Of a stretch of DNA of 64,000 nucleotides, positions 53,585-61,857 are shown in pieces. The DNA comes from Croceitalea dokdonensis DOKDO 023 (GTDB lineage: Bacteria; Bacteroidota; Bacteroidia; Flavobacteriales; Flavobacteriaceae): the NCBI RefSeq assembly GCF_001306415.1, contig NZ_LDJX01000003.1, forward strand, positions 248,001-312,000, given 5' to 3'. Position 1 is the first letter of the stretch. Every line of letters starts with the position of its first letter. Made by a program: the position numbers and the translations under genes. The notes below the pieces were generated by a model, which did not search any database, was not told where the DNA came from, and was given only the letters and a program-made list of their open reading frames with translations.

Positions 53585-54145
53585 ATGATGGAATATATCT
53601 TACAACCATGGCCGTGGTACGTTTCTGGGCCATTGATAGCCTTAACCATGGCAATTTTGGTTTTATTGGGCAAACGTTTTGGCATGTCTTCTAACTTACG
53701 AACCATTTGCAGCATTGCCGGTGCGGGAAAATCAGCAGCGTTTTTTAGGTTCGATTGGAGAGCCCAACGCTGGAACCTAATCGTTGCGTTTGGCGCTGCG
53801 ATTGGCGGATATTTGGCACATACGTATATGACTGCGGACACTGCCGTTGCCATCAGTGCTGATACGGTTACGAAACTTAATGCCTTGGGTTTTAAAAGTG
53901 CAGGGCAAGCCTATATGCCCACGGAGTTTTTTGCAAATACGGCATTCTCCAGTCCAAAGACCCTTTTAATATTACTTTTTGGGGGTTTTCTAGTGGGCTT
54001 TGGTGCACGTTATGCCGGTGGCTGTACTTCTGGGCACGCTATTTCAGGCCTAAGCAACCTGCAAATACCTTCTTTGATCGCCGTTATCGGTTTTTTTGCA
54101 GGAGGACTTATGATGGTGCATTTCATCTTTCCTTTAATTTTTTAG
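53585..54145 (+). CDS. YeeE/YedE family sulfur transporter, first half
   Basis: 186 residues with four or so spans and the family motif FGARYAGGCTSGHAISGLSN (about 138-157), whose Cys is thought to relay sulfane sulfur. In Bacteroidota and Proteobacteria such proteins come as two half-size genes (PmpA/PmpB type), as here. Related TsuA carries thiosulfate. Four bases before the second half. Confidence 0.9.
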   Translation: MMEYILQPWPWYVSGPLIALTMAILVLLGKRFGMSSNLRTICSIAGAGKSAAFFRFDWRAQRWNLIVAFGAAIGGYLAHTYMTADTAVAISADTVTKLNALGFKSAGQAYMPTEFFANTAFSSPKTLLILLFGGFLVGFGARYAGGCTSGHAISGLSNLQIPSLIAVIGFFAGGLMMVHFIFPLIF

Positions 54146-54149
54146 CATT

Positions 54150-54563
54150 ATGAAGCATATCATTTACTTGTTGGTTGGGGTATTTTTTGGGATAGTCATG
54201 TTAAAATCAGAGGCTGCCTCATGGTTTCGTATTTATGAGATGTTTCAGTTTAACGCGTTTCACATGTATGGTATCATCGGGTCAGCTTTGGGTTTGGGGA
54301 TAATTTTTACGCAGTGGGTAAAACGAAAAAAGCCAAAGTCTGTATTTGGTGAAAACATCATCATTGCAGACAAGGAAAGGTCATTTGTCCGCTATGCGGC
54401 CGGCGGAACCTTGTTTGGGCTGGGTTGGGCACTGGCAGGTGCATGTCCTGGCCCTATGTATACCTTGATTGGCGCGGGTTTTTTGCCCATTCTAGTGGTT
54501 ATTTTTGGAGCCCTACTGGGAACTTTTGTGTATGGCCTTTTGAAAAAGCAACTTCCACATTAA
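54150..54563 (+). CDS. YeeE/YedE family (DUF6691) sulfur transporter, second half
   Basis: 137 residues with four spans. GWALAGACPGPMYTLIGAGF (about 94-113) is the partner Cys motif. With the first half it should form a pseudo-symmetric membrane unit for uptake or export of thiosulfate or sulfane sulfur. Confidence 0.9.
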   Translation: MKHIIYLLVGVFFGIVMLKSEAASWFRIYEMFQFNAFHMYGIIGSALGLGIIFTQWVKRKKPKSVFGENIIIADKERSFVRYAAGGTLFGLGWALAGACPGPMYTLIGAGFLPILVVIFGALLGTFVYGLLKKQLPH

Positions 54564-54701
54564 TCAATTGTTATACACCAATTACCGAAAAGTAGTGTCG
54601 ATTGAGCGATACAAAGATACTTTTGACCGAAAGTCGATAATTCATGGTAGTTTTTGCTGTACGTATTTTCTTTGTATTCGTTAAAGAAAACTAAGTCTGT
54701 T

Positions 54702-55103
54702 ATGATGGCCAAAACAACGTGGATTATTGATGACGATATTGTTTCCCAATTTGCGACCAGGTATTGTTTAGAACAATCAGGGAACGCATTGTCCATTGAA
54801 ACATTTTCCAACGCCGAAGAGGCCATAGCGCAATTAGAAGTCCTGTTAACGGTAGAACAGCCTTTACCGGAACTGATTTTTTTGGATTTGATTATGGATG
54901 AGATGGATGGTTGGGAATTTATTGAACACTTAAGAAAATTGTTGAACGGTAACCGCTTACCTAAGATTTACATTCTATCGGCCTTTGTGAAGTCCAAGGA
55001 TAGAAAAATTGCCAAAACCCATTCCGCCGTATCGGGCTATTTTGACAAACCCTTGTCTCGGGTAAGTTTATCAAAAGTGTTTGCCAGTAGTTCCATCAAT
55101 TGA
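54702..55103 (+). CDS. single-domain response regulator (CheY-like receiver)
   Basis: About 133 residues of receiver domain only: acidic pair in WIIDDDIVSQF, phospho-acceptor Asp in LIFLDLIMDEMDGWEF, and Lys in YFDKPLSRVSLSKVF. No output domain and no histidine kinase nearby, so it must take part in a phosphorelay encoded elsewhere. The N-terminal part of the longer frame (from 54654) is not family-like. Confidence 0.88.
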   Translation: MMAKTTWIIDDDIVSQFATRYCLEQSGNALSIETFSNAEEAIAQLEVLLTVEQPLPELIFLDLIMDEMDGWEFIEHLRKLLNGNRLPKIYILSAFVKSKDRKIAKTHSAVSGYFDKPLSRVSLSKVFASSSIN

Positions 55104-55233
55104 TTCCCATATTTCTGATTTCACTATTTTTTGCATCTTACATAAAAAGTATATTTTTGCATTCCATTTGATATGGATAGAATGCCCAAATGTTGGCCCG
55201 TATTTTAGAGCCATCAATAGCATGGGTTTTTTC

Positions 55234-55581
55234 TGACATAGTGATATTGGCCCCGTAGTTCAATGGATAGCATAGCCCCGAAGCGTCGGGGTCCTAAACT
55301 TTTGGGCAGTTTTTTTTTGACATAGTGGTATTGGCCCCGTAGTTCAATGGATAGCATAGCCCCGAAGCGTCGGGGTCCTAAACTTTTGGGCAGTTTTTTT
55401 GACATAGTGATATTGGCCCCGTAGTTCAATGGATAGCATAGCCCCGAAGCGTCGGGGTCCTAAACTTTTGGGCAGTTTTTTTTTGACATAGTGATATTGG
55501 CCCCGTAGTTCAATGGATAGCATAGCCCCGAAGCGTCGGGGTCCTAAACTTTTGGGCAGTTTTTTTTGACATAGTGATATT
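55234..55581 (+). repeat. four tandem tRNA-Arg-derived units, period 82-84 bp
   Basis: Units begin at 55249, 55333, 55415 and 55499. Each has a 15-base leader (TGACATAGTGATATT, one base different before unit 2), a 61-base core and a T-run of 9, 7, 9 or 8. The first 22 core bases equal the 5' end of the real tRNA at 55582 (acceptor strand and D-arm). Then comes a hairpin CCCCGA-AGCG-TCGGGG, followed by TCCTAAACTTT, which recalls the anticodon loop, and GGGCAG. T-arm and 3' acceptor are missing, so the units are not functional tRNAs. Confidence 0.9.
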
Positions 55582-55653
55582 GGCCCCGTAGTTCAATGGA
55601 TAGAATAGAAGTTTCCTAAACTTTAGATGCAAGTTCGATTCTTGCCGGGGCTA
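55582..55653 (+). tRNA. tRNA-Arg (anticodon CCT)
   Basis: A full cloverleaf of 72 bases. Acceptor GGCCCCG pairs with CGGGGCT (one G-T), D-arm GTTC/GAAT, anticodon stem GAAGT/ACTTT with loop TTCCTAA, T-arm GCAAG/CTTGC with loop TTCGATT, discriminator A. CCA is not encoded. It would read AGG codons. Confidence 0.9.
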
Positions 55654-55769
55654 CAATTAAGTTTTCCGCAATGCCACTAATATCCCGTTACTACTGTTTT
55701 TCTTTTCTAAACCAAGCGTCTACTTCCTTAGTATAATTTTAAAGGGGATTGTGCATTTCCAAGAAACCA

Positions 55770-55802
55770 AAAAACCATAGCCTTGTTGGCTATGGTTTTT
55801 TG
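55770..55802. terminator. bidirectional rho-independent terminator between tRNA and nrdA
   Basis: AAAACCATAGCC and GGCTATGGTTTT form a perfect 12-bp stem with loop TTGTT, followed by Ts on either strand. It serves the plus-strand tRNA region and possibly the end of nrdA on the minus strand. Confidence 0.9.
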
Positions 55803-55850
55803 ATAGCGTATATGTATTTGGTTTACAAAACCTTGCCTAAGTAAGGTTTT

Positions 55851-57635
55851 TTAGGCCTCACAGCTAGCGCACTCCTTCTTTTGTTTGAATTTTTGCGCTG
55901 CGTTCATACTGTGTTGATAGTACAGTGATTTAAGCCCGAGTTTCCAAGCCGTAACATGTATTTTATTGATTTCCTTAACGGGCATATCAGGATGCACGAT
56001 AATGTTTACGGATTGCCCTTGGTCTATATGGTTTTGACGGTTGGCCGCTTGGTACACAATATCTAACTGATCAATCTCGGAATAGGTTTTAAAGACATCC
56101 TTTTCCTGGTCGGACAAGAAGGTTAAATGTTGCACAGAACCATCCCTTTCGCGGATACTTCTCCATACCTCTGTAGTGTTCATGCCCTTCTCTTCCAAAA
56201 GCTCAAATAAGAACGGGTTTTTTATCGTGGTTTTTACCTTCGCAATATCCTTTACATAAATGTTCGACCAAATAGGCTCTATACCTTGGGAAACTTGTCC
56301 CAAGATAAAAGCGGATGATGTGGTTGGCGCAATGGCGTTTAGGGTAGTGTTTCTTCTACCGTACCCTTTAAGAACTTCTGGTTCACCAAATTTTTGTGCC
56401 AATGTCTCGGACGCTTGGTAGGATCTCTCTTTTATTTCCCGGAAAATTTCACTGTTAAGGTCATAGGCTTTCTGGCTGTTAAACGGTAACATCTTGGATT
56501 GCAATAAAGAGTGCCATCCTAAAACGCCCAGACCTAAGGCACGGTTGTCCTTGGCAAAATTGTAGGCGCGCTCCATAAATAGAAAGGTCTGCCTATCTTC
56601 CCTGCTATCAGAATCACGGTAAGTTTCCAGTTTTTCTAGGAACTCTGTGATGACTGCATCCAAAAAGTACACCATGGTCTCTACCGCATCGGTATTTTTC
56701 CAGGTATCATAGTGCAATACGTTAACCGATGACAGGACACATACAAAAGACCAGTTATCGTTGGAGGGCAACATGATTTCCGTACAGAGGTTACTGGCGT
56801 GTATAGGTAGTTGTTTATCCTTATAAACATCAGCGGCACTGTTATTGGCGTTGTCCGTAAAGAAGATATAAGGGTAGCCCATTTCTCCCCTTCTTTGGAG
56901 AACCTTGGCCCAGATAGAACGTTTTGCCGTATCTCCCGCAACCATTTCTTCCATCCATTGGTTGGTGACCGTAACACCGTGGGTAAGCTCTTGTATGGGG
57001 TTTCCTTCCGTTCCAATTTCAAGAAACTCCAAAATGTCTGGATGTTCTACGGGTAGGTAAGGGGAAAAACGCCCTCTGCGCACGGAGCCTTGGCTTACCA
57101 CATCTACCATGGACTCAAACAATTGCATGATGTGCACCGCCCCGGAAGCCTGTCCATTATTTTTGACCTCGGCACCGCGATGACGTATTTTTCCAAAATA
57201 TCCTGATGTGCCCCCACCTAATTTGGACATCATTCCCACCTCTGATTGAGTATATAGAATGTTTCCCATATCATCGTCAATATGGGAACCAAAACAACTG
57301 ATCGGCAGTCCTCTTTCCTTGCCAAAGTTAGACCATACCGGTGAGGCCAGCGAGTAAAAACCTTCCGACATATATCCGTAGAACTTATCTGAAAACCCTG
57401 GCATTTGTAGCAATTGCTCTGCCCTGTCCGCAATTTCACGGATGCGGTACTCTGGGGTAACCCCTTCTGTAAGGTAGCCAGAGTTTAAAAAGTTACGACT
57501 GTGTTCCGTTAGCCATTTAAAACCGCCGTCCGCCGCGGATTTTTGATGTTCCAATGCCTGCTTTCTGGCATTGATCAGCTTGTCACTGGTTGAAATTGTT
57601 TCCTGTACTTTCTGGGTGGGAGTTGTTTCGTTCAT
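55851..57635 (-). CDS. nrdA: class I ribonucleotide reductase alpha subunit without ATP-cone
   Basis: 594 residues, clearly shorter than E. coli NrdA. It begins directly at the helical domain, and there is no N-terminal ATP-cone. Catalytic features: ISCFGSHIDD (first redox Cys), NLCTEIMLPS (active-site Asn/Cys/Glu), FVCVLSSVN (second redox Cys) and the C-terminal ECASCEA pair that passes electrons. It reduces ribonucleoside diphosphates to deoxy forms. It starts at 57635, directly after the nrdB stop, so the two genes are co-translated. Confidence 0.95.
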   Translation of the reverse strand: MNETTPTQKVQETISTSDKLINARKQALEHQKSAADGGFKWLTEHSRNFLNSGYLTEGVTPEYRIREIADRAEQLLQMPGFSDKFYGYMSEGFYSLASPVWSNFGKERGLPISCFGSHIDDDMGNILYTQSEVGMMSKLGGGTSGYFGKIRHRGAEVKNNGQASGAVHIMQLFESMVDVVSQGSVRRGRFSPYLPVEHPDILEFLEIGTEGNPIQELTHGVTVTNQWMEEMVAGDTAKRSIWAKVLQRRGEMGYPYIFFTDNANNSAADVYKDKQLPIHASNLCTEIMLPSNDNWSFVCVLSSVNVLHYDTWKNTDAVETMVYFLDAVITEFLEKLETYRDSDSREDRQTFLFMERAYNFAKDNRALGLGVLGWHSLLQSKMLPFNSQKAYDLNSEIFREIKERSYQASETLAQKFGEPEVLKGYGRRNTTLNAIAPTTSSAFILGQVSQGIEPIWSNIYVKDIAKVKTTIKNPFLFELLEEKGMNTTEVWRSIRERDGSVQHLTFLSDQEKDVFKTYSEIDQLDIVYQAANRQNHIDQGQSVNIIVHPDMPVKEINKIHVTAWKLGLKSLYYQHSMNAAQKFKQKKECASCEA

Positions 57636-58910
57636 TTAAAAAAGGTCGTCGCTAGTTATACTTTGTGTTCTTTTACTATAGTTGATGGAGCGCTTAACAA
57701 AGAAATCACCGTGCTTGGTTCCTATGATTTCATCGTCAAACCATTCGGTTTCCGCAAGTAGCTCTTGGTCCACCTCAAAGATTTCGGCGATTCCAATGCT
57801 TGCAAGGGAATTGTTGAACCTTTGTTTGATGAATTCGTTCACTACATTTTTTGGGAGAAAATCCAATTCGCCCTTTTCAAAAATCCAATCAATGATTCTG
57901 CTTTCGGCCACAAAGGCATCTTGGCACATTTGTTGGATCATGCCATGGTATTCCGAAGTGAACCAGTCTGGATTTTCATCTTTGATAATTTTAATTACGT
58001 CTATTCCAAAATCTCCATGAATTTGCTCTTCCTTAGAAGTGGCCTCCACAACGTTGGAAACTCCTTTAAGCATATTCTTATGCTTGTTAAAGGCCATGAT
58101 GATCAAAAATTGGGAGAATAGAGAGACGTGTTCTATAAATAGGGAAAATAATAAGATGGCTTCTGCATACTCCTTATTATCTTCACTTTTAGCGTTTTTA
58201 AGGGCAGTTTCCAAATACTGCACACGCTTCATCATCACCGGCTTTTTCTTTAGGGTTTTGAATTCTGCATTCAAACCTAAAATTTCCAGTAAATGGGAAT
58301 AAGCGTCTGCGTGGCGAACTTCACTTTCTGCAAAGGTGCTGCCTACGGCACCAATTTCTGGTTTGGGCATTTTGTGGTAGATATCTCCCCAGAAACTTTT
58401 TACGGCAACCTCTATTTGGGAGATGGCCAACATGGTGTTTTTAATGGCACTGCGTTCTGCTTCCGTTAAACGGGTTTTAAAATCTTGGATATCACTGGTG
58501 AAGTTAAATTCCGTATGTATCCAATAAGAGTGGCGTATAGCGGGAACGTACTCATAAAGCTGTGGATATTCGTACGGTTTTAGGTTGATGCGCTTCTCAA
58601 AGATGTTGGATTTTCTTTTCTGTGCCTGCTCATTTCGGTACAGGATATACCCTTTGGCCACATCAAAGAAACCACCTTCCATAAGACTGTTTTCCACCAA
58701 ATCCTGAACTTGCTCCACCGTAGGCACATATTCTGCATCCTGCGCCTTCCTTTCCAAAAGGGCGTTAAGTACATTATCGGCTATACGTTGGGCATCACCC
58801 ACGTCCCCGTGGTCTGCCGCTGTCATTGCTTTTAGGATAGCATCGGTGATTTTCTCTAATTGAAAAGGTCTTTTAGAAAAATCTCTTTTAATTAAGTGTG
58901 TTATTTGCAT
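57636..58910 (-). CDS. nrdB: ribonucleotide reductase beta subunit with N-terminal ATP-cone
   Basis: 424 residues from the ATG at 58910. Residues 1-100 are an ATP-cone (ITHLIKRDFSKRPFQLEKIT, then VEQVQDLVENSLMEGGFFDVA), normally found on NrdA. The rest is the ferritin-like radical subunit: Glu in AISQIEVAVKSFW, E-x2-H in ESEVRHADAYSHLLE with the radical Tyr in the expected place, and EEQIHGDFG for the last Glu/His pair. In Leeuwenhoekiella blandensis this arrangement moves overall dATP/ATP control to the beta subunit. The 26 residues encoded upstream of this ATG are not family-like. Confidence 0.94.
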   Translation of the reverse strand: MQITHLIKRDFSKRPFQLEKITDAILKAMTAADHGDVGDAQRIADNVLNALLERKAQDAEYVPTVEQVQDLVENSLMEGGFFDVAKGYILYRNEQAQKRKSNIFEKRINLKPYEYPQLYEYVPAIRHSYWIHTEFNFTSDIQDFKTRLTEAERSAIKNTMLAISQIEVAVKSFWGDIYHKMPKPEIGAVGSTFAESEVRHADAYSHLLEILGLNAEFKTLKKKPVMMKRVQYLETALKNAKSEDNKEYAEAILLFSLFIEHVSLFSQFLIIMAFNKHKNMLKGVSNVVEATSKEEQIHGDFGIDVIKIIKDENPDWFTSEYHGMIQQMCQDAFVAESRIIDWIFEKGELDFLPKNVVNEFIKQRFNNSLASIGIAEIFEVDQELLAETEWFDDEIIGTKHGDFFVKRSINYSKRTQSITSDDLF

Positions 58911-58993
58911 AAAGTTGGATGTTGTGAATGTTGAAAACAAGGACTGTAAAGTTCTTAGTTTATCCCATTTCCTTTTTGGATGATGCATCTAGG

Positions 58994-59013
58994 TTATCCA
59001 CATTTTATCAACA
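58994..59013 (+). promoter_or_regulatory. two DnaA-type boxes upstream of nrdB
   Basis: TTATCCACA (58994-59002) is an exact consensus DnaA box, and TTATCAACA (59005-59013) differs by one base. Same orientation, 11 bases apart, centred about 93 bases before the nrdB ATG. Confidence 0.55.
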
Positions 59014-59220
59014 GAAGTATTAGCGATGACGTTGCTTAATCGTAATCTTCTGATATATCAAGAGATACGTATAGGCGGCGTAAGCAGGCACAAGCAAGGC
59101 ATGCACAAAACATAGAGATGGTAAAATGCCTTTTTTTAATGAGGTTGATAGGGGGGTGTAGGGAAAGGACCGAGAATTCAAGTTCTATTTCTTTCTTACC
59201 TTAGTTCAAAAATCCTATTG

Positions 59221-59661
59221 ATGGACAAGAAAGTCAAAAACGTTTTTATTCAAGGGCCCATAACCCCTGATTTTATCGCAAACGCCATTGCAAAACATCA
59301 ATCCAAAACCACCATTGGTGCACATGATATCTTTTTGGGCCAAGTACGGGCAGATAAGATAGAAGGCAAAAATGTTACGGCCATTGAATATACGGCTTAT
59401 GAAGGTATGGCCAACCAAAAGTTTCATGAAATTAGGGAGGCTACTTTTAAAAGATTTGACCTCACTTGCATGCACATTTACCACAGTTTGGGCCGGGTTG
59501 CGGTTGGGGAGATCTGCCTTTTTGTATTTGTGTCATCACCACATCGTAAAGAGGTTTTTGAGGCATTACATCATGTAGTGGAAGAGATTAAGAAAGAAGT
59601 TCCGGTCTTTGGTAAAGAACTGTTTGAAGATGATTCTTACCAATGGAAAGTAAATACATAA
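59221..59661 (+). CDS. moaE: molybdopterin synthase catalytic subunit
   Basis: 146 residues. Motifs of MoaE: TIGAHDIFLGQVR, TAIEYTAYEGMANQKFHEI, IYHSLGRVAVGEICLFVFVSSPHR (family positions Arg and Lys), and a C-terminal FGKELFEDDSYQWK with the conserved Lys in the KKEVPVFGKE part. With MoaD it converts cyclic pyranopterin monophosphate to molybdopterin. TTG at 59218 is ignored in favour of the ATG at 59221. Three bases before moaC. Confidence 0.92.
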   Translation: MDKKVKNVFIQGPITPDFIANAIAKHQSKTTIGAHDIFLGQVRADKIEGKNVTAIEYTAYEGMANQKFHEIREATFKRFDLTCMHIYHSLGRVAVGEICLFVFVSSPHRKEVFEALHHVVEEIKKEVPVFGKELFEDDSYQWKVNT

Positions 59662-59664
59662 TAC

Positions 59665-60090
59665 ATGGTTGACATTACCCAAAAAGAGAATACCCATAGA
59701 ATGGCCATGGCCCAAGCCGTAGTCCAGGTGGGTTCCTTGGATACCATCGCAGCCATTGAGCACAATACTGTTCCCAAGGGAGATGTTTTTGCTATGAGCC
59801 GTGCAGCTGGTTTTCTAGGGTTGAAAAAAACTCCCGAATTATTGCCTGATTGTCACCCCTTACCCATTGAGTTTGCAAGTATTGAGTATGCCATTAATGG
59901 CTTGCAGATTACCGTAATGGTGACCGTGAAGACATTTTACAAGACCGGGGTAGAGGTAGAGGCGATGCATGGGGCAAGCGTAGTGGCCTTGAATATGTAT
60001 GATATGCTCAAACCTATTGATAAAGCCATTGAAATACAGCAGATTAAGCTGATCAAAAAAACAGGGGGGAAGTCGGATATTGGTGCGTAA
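59665..60090 (+). CDS. moaC: cyclic pyranopterin monophosphate synthase
   Basis: 141 residues, a little shorter than the usual 155-160. It has KGDVFAMSRAAGFLGLKKT, LPDCHPLPI (substrate-binding His), KTGVEVEAMHGASVVALNMY (catalytic region) and MLKPIDKAIEI-x-IKLIKKTGGKS. The missing length is at the N-terminus, which lacks the usual MVDVS...R opening of some members but keeps MVDIT. Acts after MoaA in molybdopterin synthesis. Confidence 0.92.
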   Translation: MVDITQKENTHRMAMAQAVVQVGSLDTIAAIEHNTVPKGDVFAMSRAAGFLGLKKTPELLPDCHPLPIEFASIEYAINGLQITVMVTVKTFYKTGVEVEAMHGASVVALNMYDMLKPIDKAIEIQQIKLIKKTGGKSDIGA

Positions 60091-60334
60091 AAAAAATGTA
60101 GTTTTTTTTAAAATTTTGTTGCACGTAATGTTTTTTTGATTTCATTTGTACCGTTTTAGCTGAACAATTGAAATCTGTTTGTTTGTTCGGGTCTTTGGCA
60201 GTTAGGAAGTCAATCGCCAAGACAGCCCTTAGATGGGGTAACCGAAAATTAAAGCTAGCTTCCGTTTTTTTATTTGCTATTGTGGGTAGCCAACACCCAT
60301 ACTTTTTTGTTCCCACAACAGAGAAGCAGATAAT
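60091..60334. other. intergenic region after moaC
   Basis: About 240 bases with long T- and A-runs and no coding frame. The promoter of the polyamine operon must lie here if the hairpin at 60335 is a leader. Confidence 0.45.
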
Positions 60335-60387
60335 GATTTGATCAAGGTTCTTTGACCCTGCAAGAAACCATTTATCAAATCTTTTTT
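60335..60387 (+). promoter_or_regulatory. attenuator-like hairpin just before the arginine decarboxylase gene
   Basis: GATTTGAT (60335) pairs perfectly with ATCAAATC (60374). Inside, GGTTCTTTG (60346) pairs with CAAGAAACC (60362) with one mismatch and one G-T. Six Ts follow and the ATG is 13 bases further. There is no room for a promoter between the T-run and the gene. Confidence 0.6.
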
Positions 60388-60400
60388 CCCTTAATTAAAA

Positions 60401-61846
60401 ATGAACACAAAATACAGTGACCTAATCGGTCAAACCTATGAATTCCCGCAGTCGGAATTCACCACCAAGGAAGATACCCTAACCTTTCATGGTATTCCTT
60501 TGGAACAGCTGGCCGTGCAGTATGGTACGCCATTAAAATTCACCTATCTGCCCAAAATATCAGAAAACATCAATAGGGCAAAGGACTGGTTTAACAAAGC
60601 AATGACGGACCTAAACTATAAGGGAACGTATCAATATTGCTATTGCACCAAAAGTTCCCACTTTAGCCATATCTTACAGGAGGCGTTGAAGAATGACATC
60701 CATTTGGAGACCTCGTCCGCCTTTGATATTGAAATCATTGAAAACTTAAAACAACAAGGTTTTGTCACTAATGACACCTATGTGATCTGTAACGGGTTTA
60801 AACGGGAGCGTTACATTGACAATATTACCAGATTACTTAATAATGGCCACCACAATTGCATCCCGATCATTGATAATTACGAGGAGTTGGACCTGCTTAC
60901 GGATGGTATAAAAGACACCTTTAAAGTGGGTATACGTATTGCTTCTGAAGAAGAGCCCAAATTTGAGTTCTACACCTCAAGACTGGGCATTGGGTACAAA
61001 AACATTGTTCCGTTTTATGAGCAACAAATCAAGAACAATGATCAGGTAGAATTGAAGATGTTACACTTTTTTATCAATACCGGCATTCGTGATAACGCTT
61101 ACTATTGGAATGAACTGATGAAGTGCCTCAAGGTATACATTCGCTTAAAAAAGGCGTGCCCCAGCTTGGACAGTTTAAATATTGGTGGTGGTTTTCCCAC
61201 TAAAAATTCCTTGGCCTTTGAGTTTGATTATGAGTACATGGTTTATGAGATCGTAAACCAGATAAAGCTGGCCTGCGATGAGGCAGAGGTTGCCGTTCCC
61301 CATATTTTTACCGAGTTTGGTAGCTTTACCGTTGGTGAAAGTGGGGGTGCCATCTATGAGGTGCTCTATCAAAAACAACAAAACGACCGTGAAAAGTGGA
61401 ACATGATCAATTCTTCCTTCATTACCACCTTACCGGATACTTGGGCCATTAACAAACGTTTTATCATGTTGCCCATTAACCGTTGGAACGATGAGTATGA
61501 GCGGGTGCTTTTGGGCGGGCTTACCTGTGATAGTGATGATTATTACAATAGTGAGCAGCATATGAACGCCATTTACCTACCCAAGTTCAAGAAAGACAAA
61601 CCGCTTTACATTGGTTTTTTCAATACCGGTGCCTATCAAGAATCAATTGGAGGTTTTGGGGGCTTACAACATTGTTTGATTCCCCATCCAAAACATCTTT
61701 TGTTACAGCGTGATGAACAGGGGGAACTGCAGGTATCCGTATTCAAGGAGCAGCAGACCGCTGCGCAATTATTGGATATTTTGGGATATGAACGCCAAGA
61801 ACAAATAAAATCCATTCAAGAAAAAGAGCAGGAGATTGCCTCCTAA
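60401..61846 (+). CDS. speA: arginine decarboxylase (PLP, DAP-decarboxylase fold)
   Basis: 481 residues of the alanine-racemase/DAP-decarboxylase fold. The PLP lysine is in YQYCYCTKSSHFSHI (Lys about residue 87), the barrel has LNIGGGFPTKNS, and VLLGGLTCDSDDYY carries the substrate-side Cys-Asp. In Bacteroidota this shape of protein, upstream of agmatinase, is annotated as biosynthetic arginine decarboxylase; it is shorter than the 650-residue SpeA of Proteobacteria. It converts arginine to agmatine, which the next gene hydrolyses. Confidence 0.85.
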   Translation: MNTKYSDLIGQTYEFPQSEFTTKEDTLTFHGIPLEQLAVQYGTPLKFTYLPKISENINRAKDWFNKAMTDLNYKGTYQYCYCTKSSHFSHILQEALKNDIHLETSSAFDIEIIENLKQQGFVTNDTYVICNGFKRERYIDNITRLLNNGHHNCIPIIDNYEELDLLTDGIKDTFKVGIRIASEEEPKFEFYTSRLGIGYKNIVPFYEQQIKNNDQVELKMLHFFINTGIRDNAYYWNELMKCLKVYIRLKKACPSLDSLNIGGGFPTKNSLAFEFDYEYMVYEIVNQIKLACDEAEVAVPHIFTEFGSFTVGESGGAIYEVLYQKQQNDREKWNMINSSFITTLPDTWAINKRFIMLPINRWNDEYERVLLGGLTCDSDDYYNSEQHMNAIYLPKFKKDKPLYIGFFNTGAYQESIGGFGGLQHCLIPHPKHLLLQRDEQGELQVSVFKEQQTAAQLLDILGYERQEQIKSIQEKEQEIAS

Positions 61847-61857
61847 GTTAAAGTATA

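Noticed and set aside
55214-55429. Minus-strand 71-codon frame over the tRNA-derived repeats
   Set aside because: It is a repetitive translation of the tandem units, with a duplicated peptide; no real coding signal.
55249-55560. Four additional tRNA genes
   Set aside because: The units lack the T-arm and the 3' acceptor strand of a tRNA, so they cannot form a cloverleaf.
55234-55581. CRISPR array
   Set aside because: Units are repeated almost in full, without unique spacers, and their first part is a tRNA 5' end; no cas genes are present.
57636-58910. Tyr-less radical subunit
   Set aside because: A Tyr stands at the expected place five residues after the first metal-binding Glu-x2-His pair opens (ESEVRHADAY), so absence of the radical Tyr cannot be claimed.
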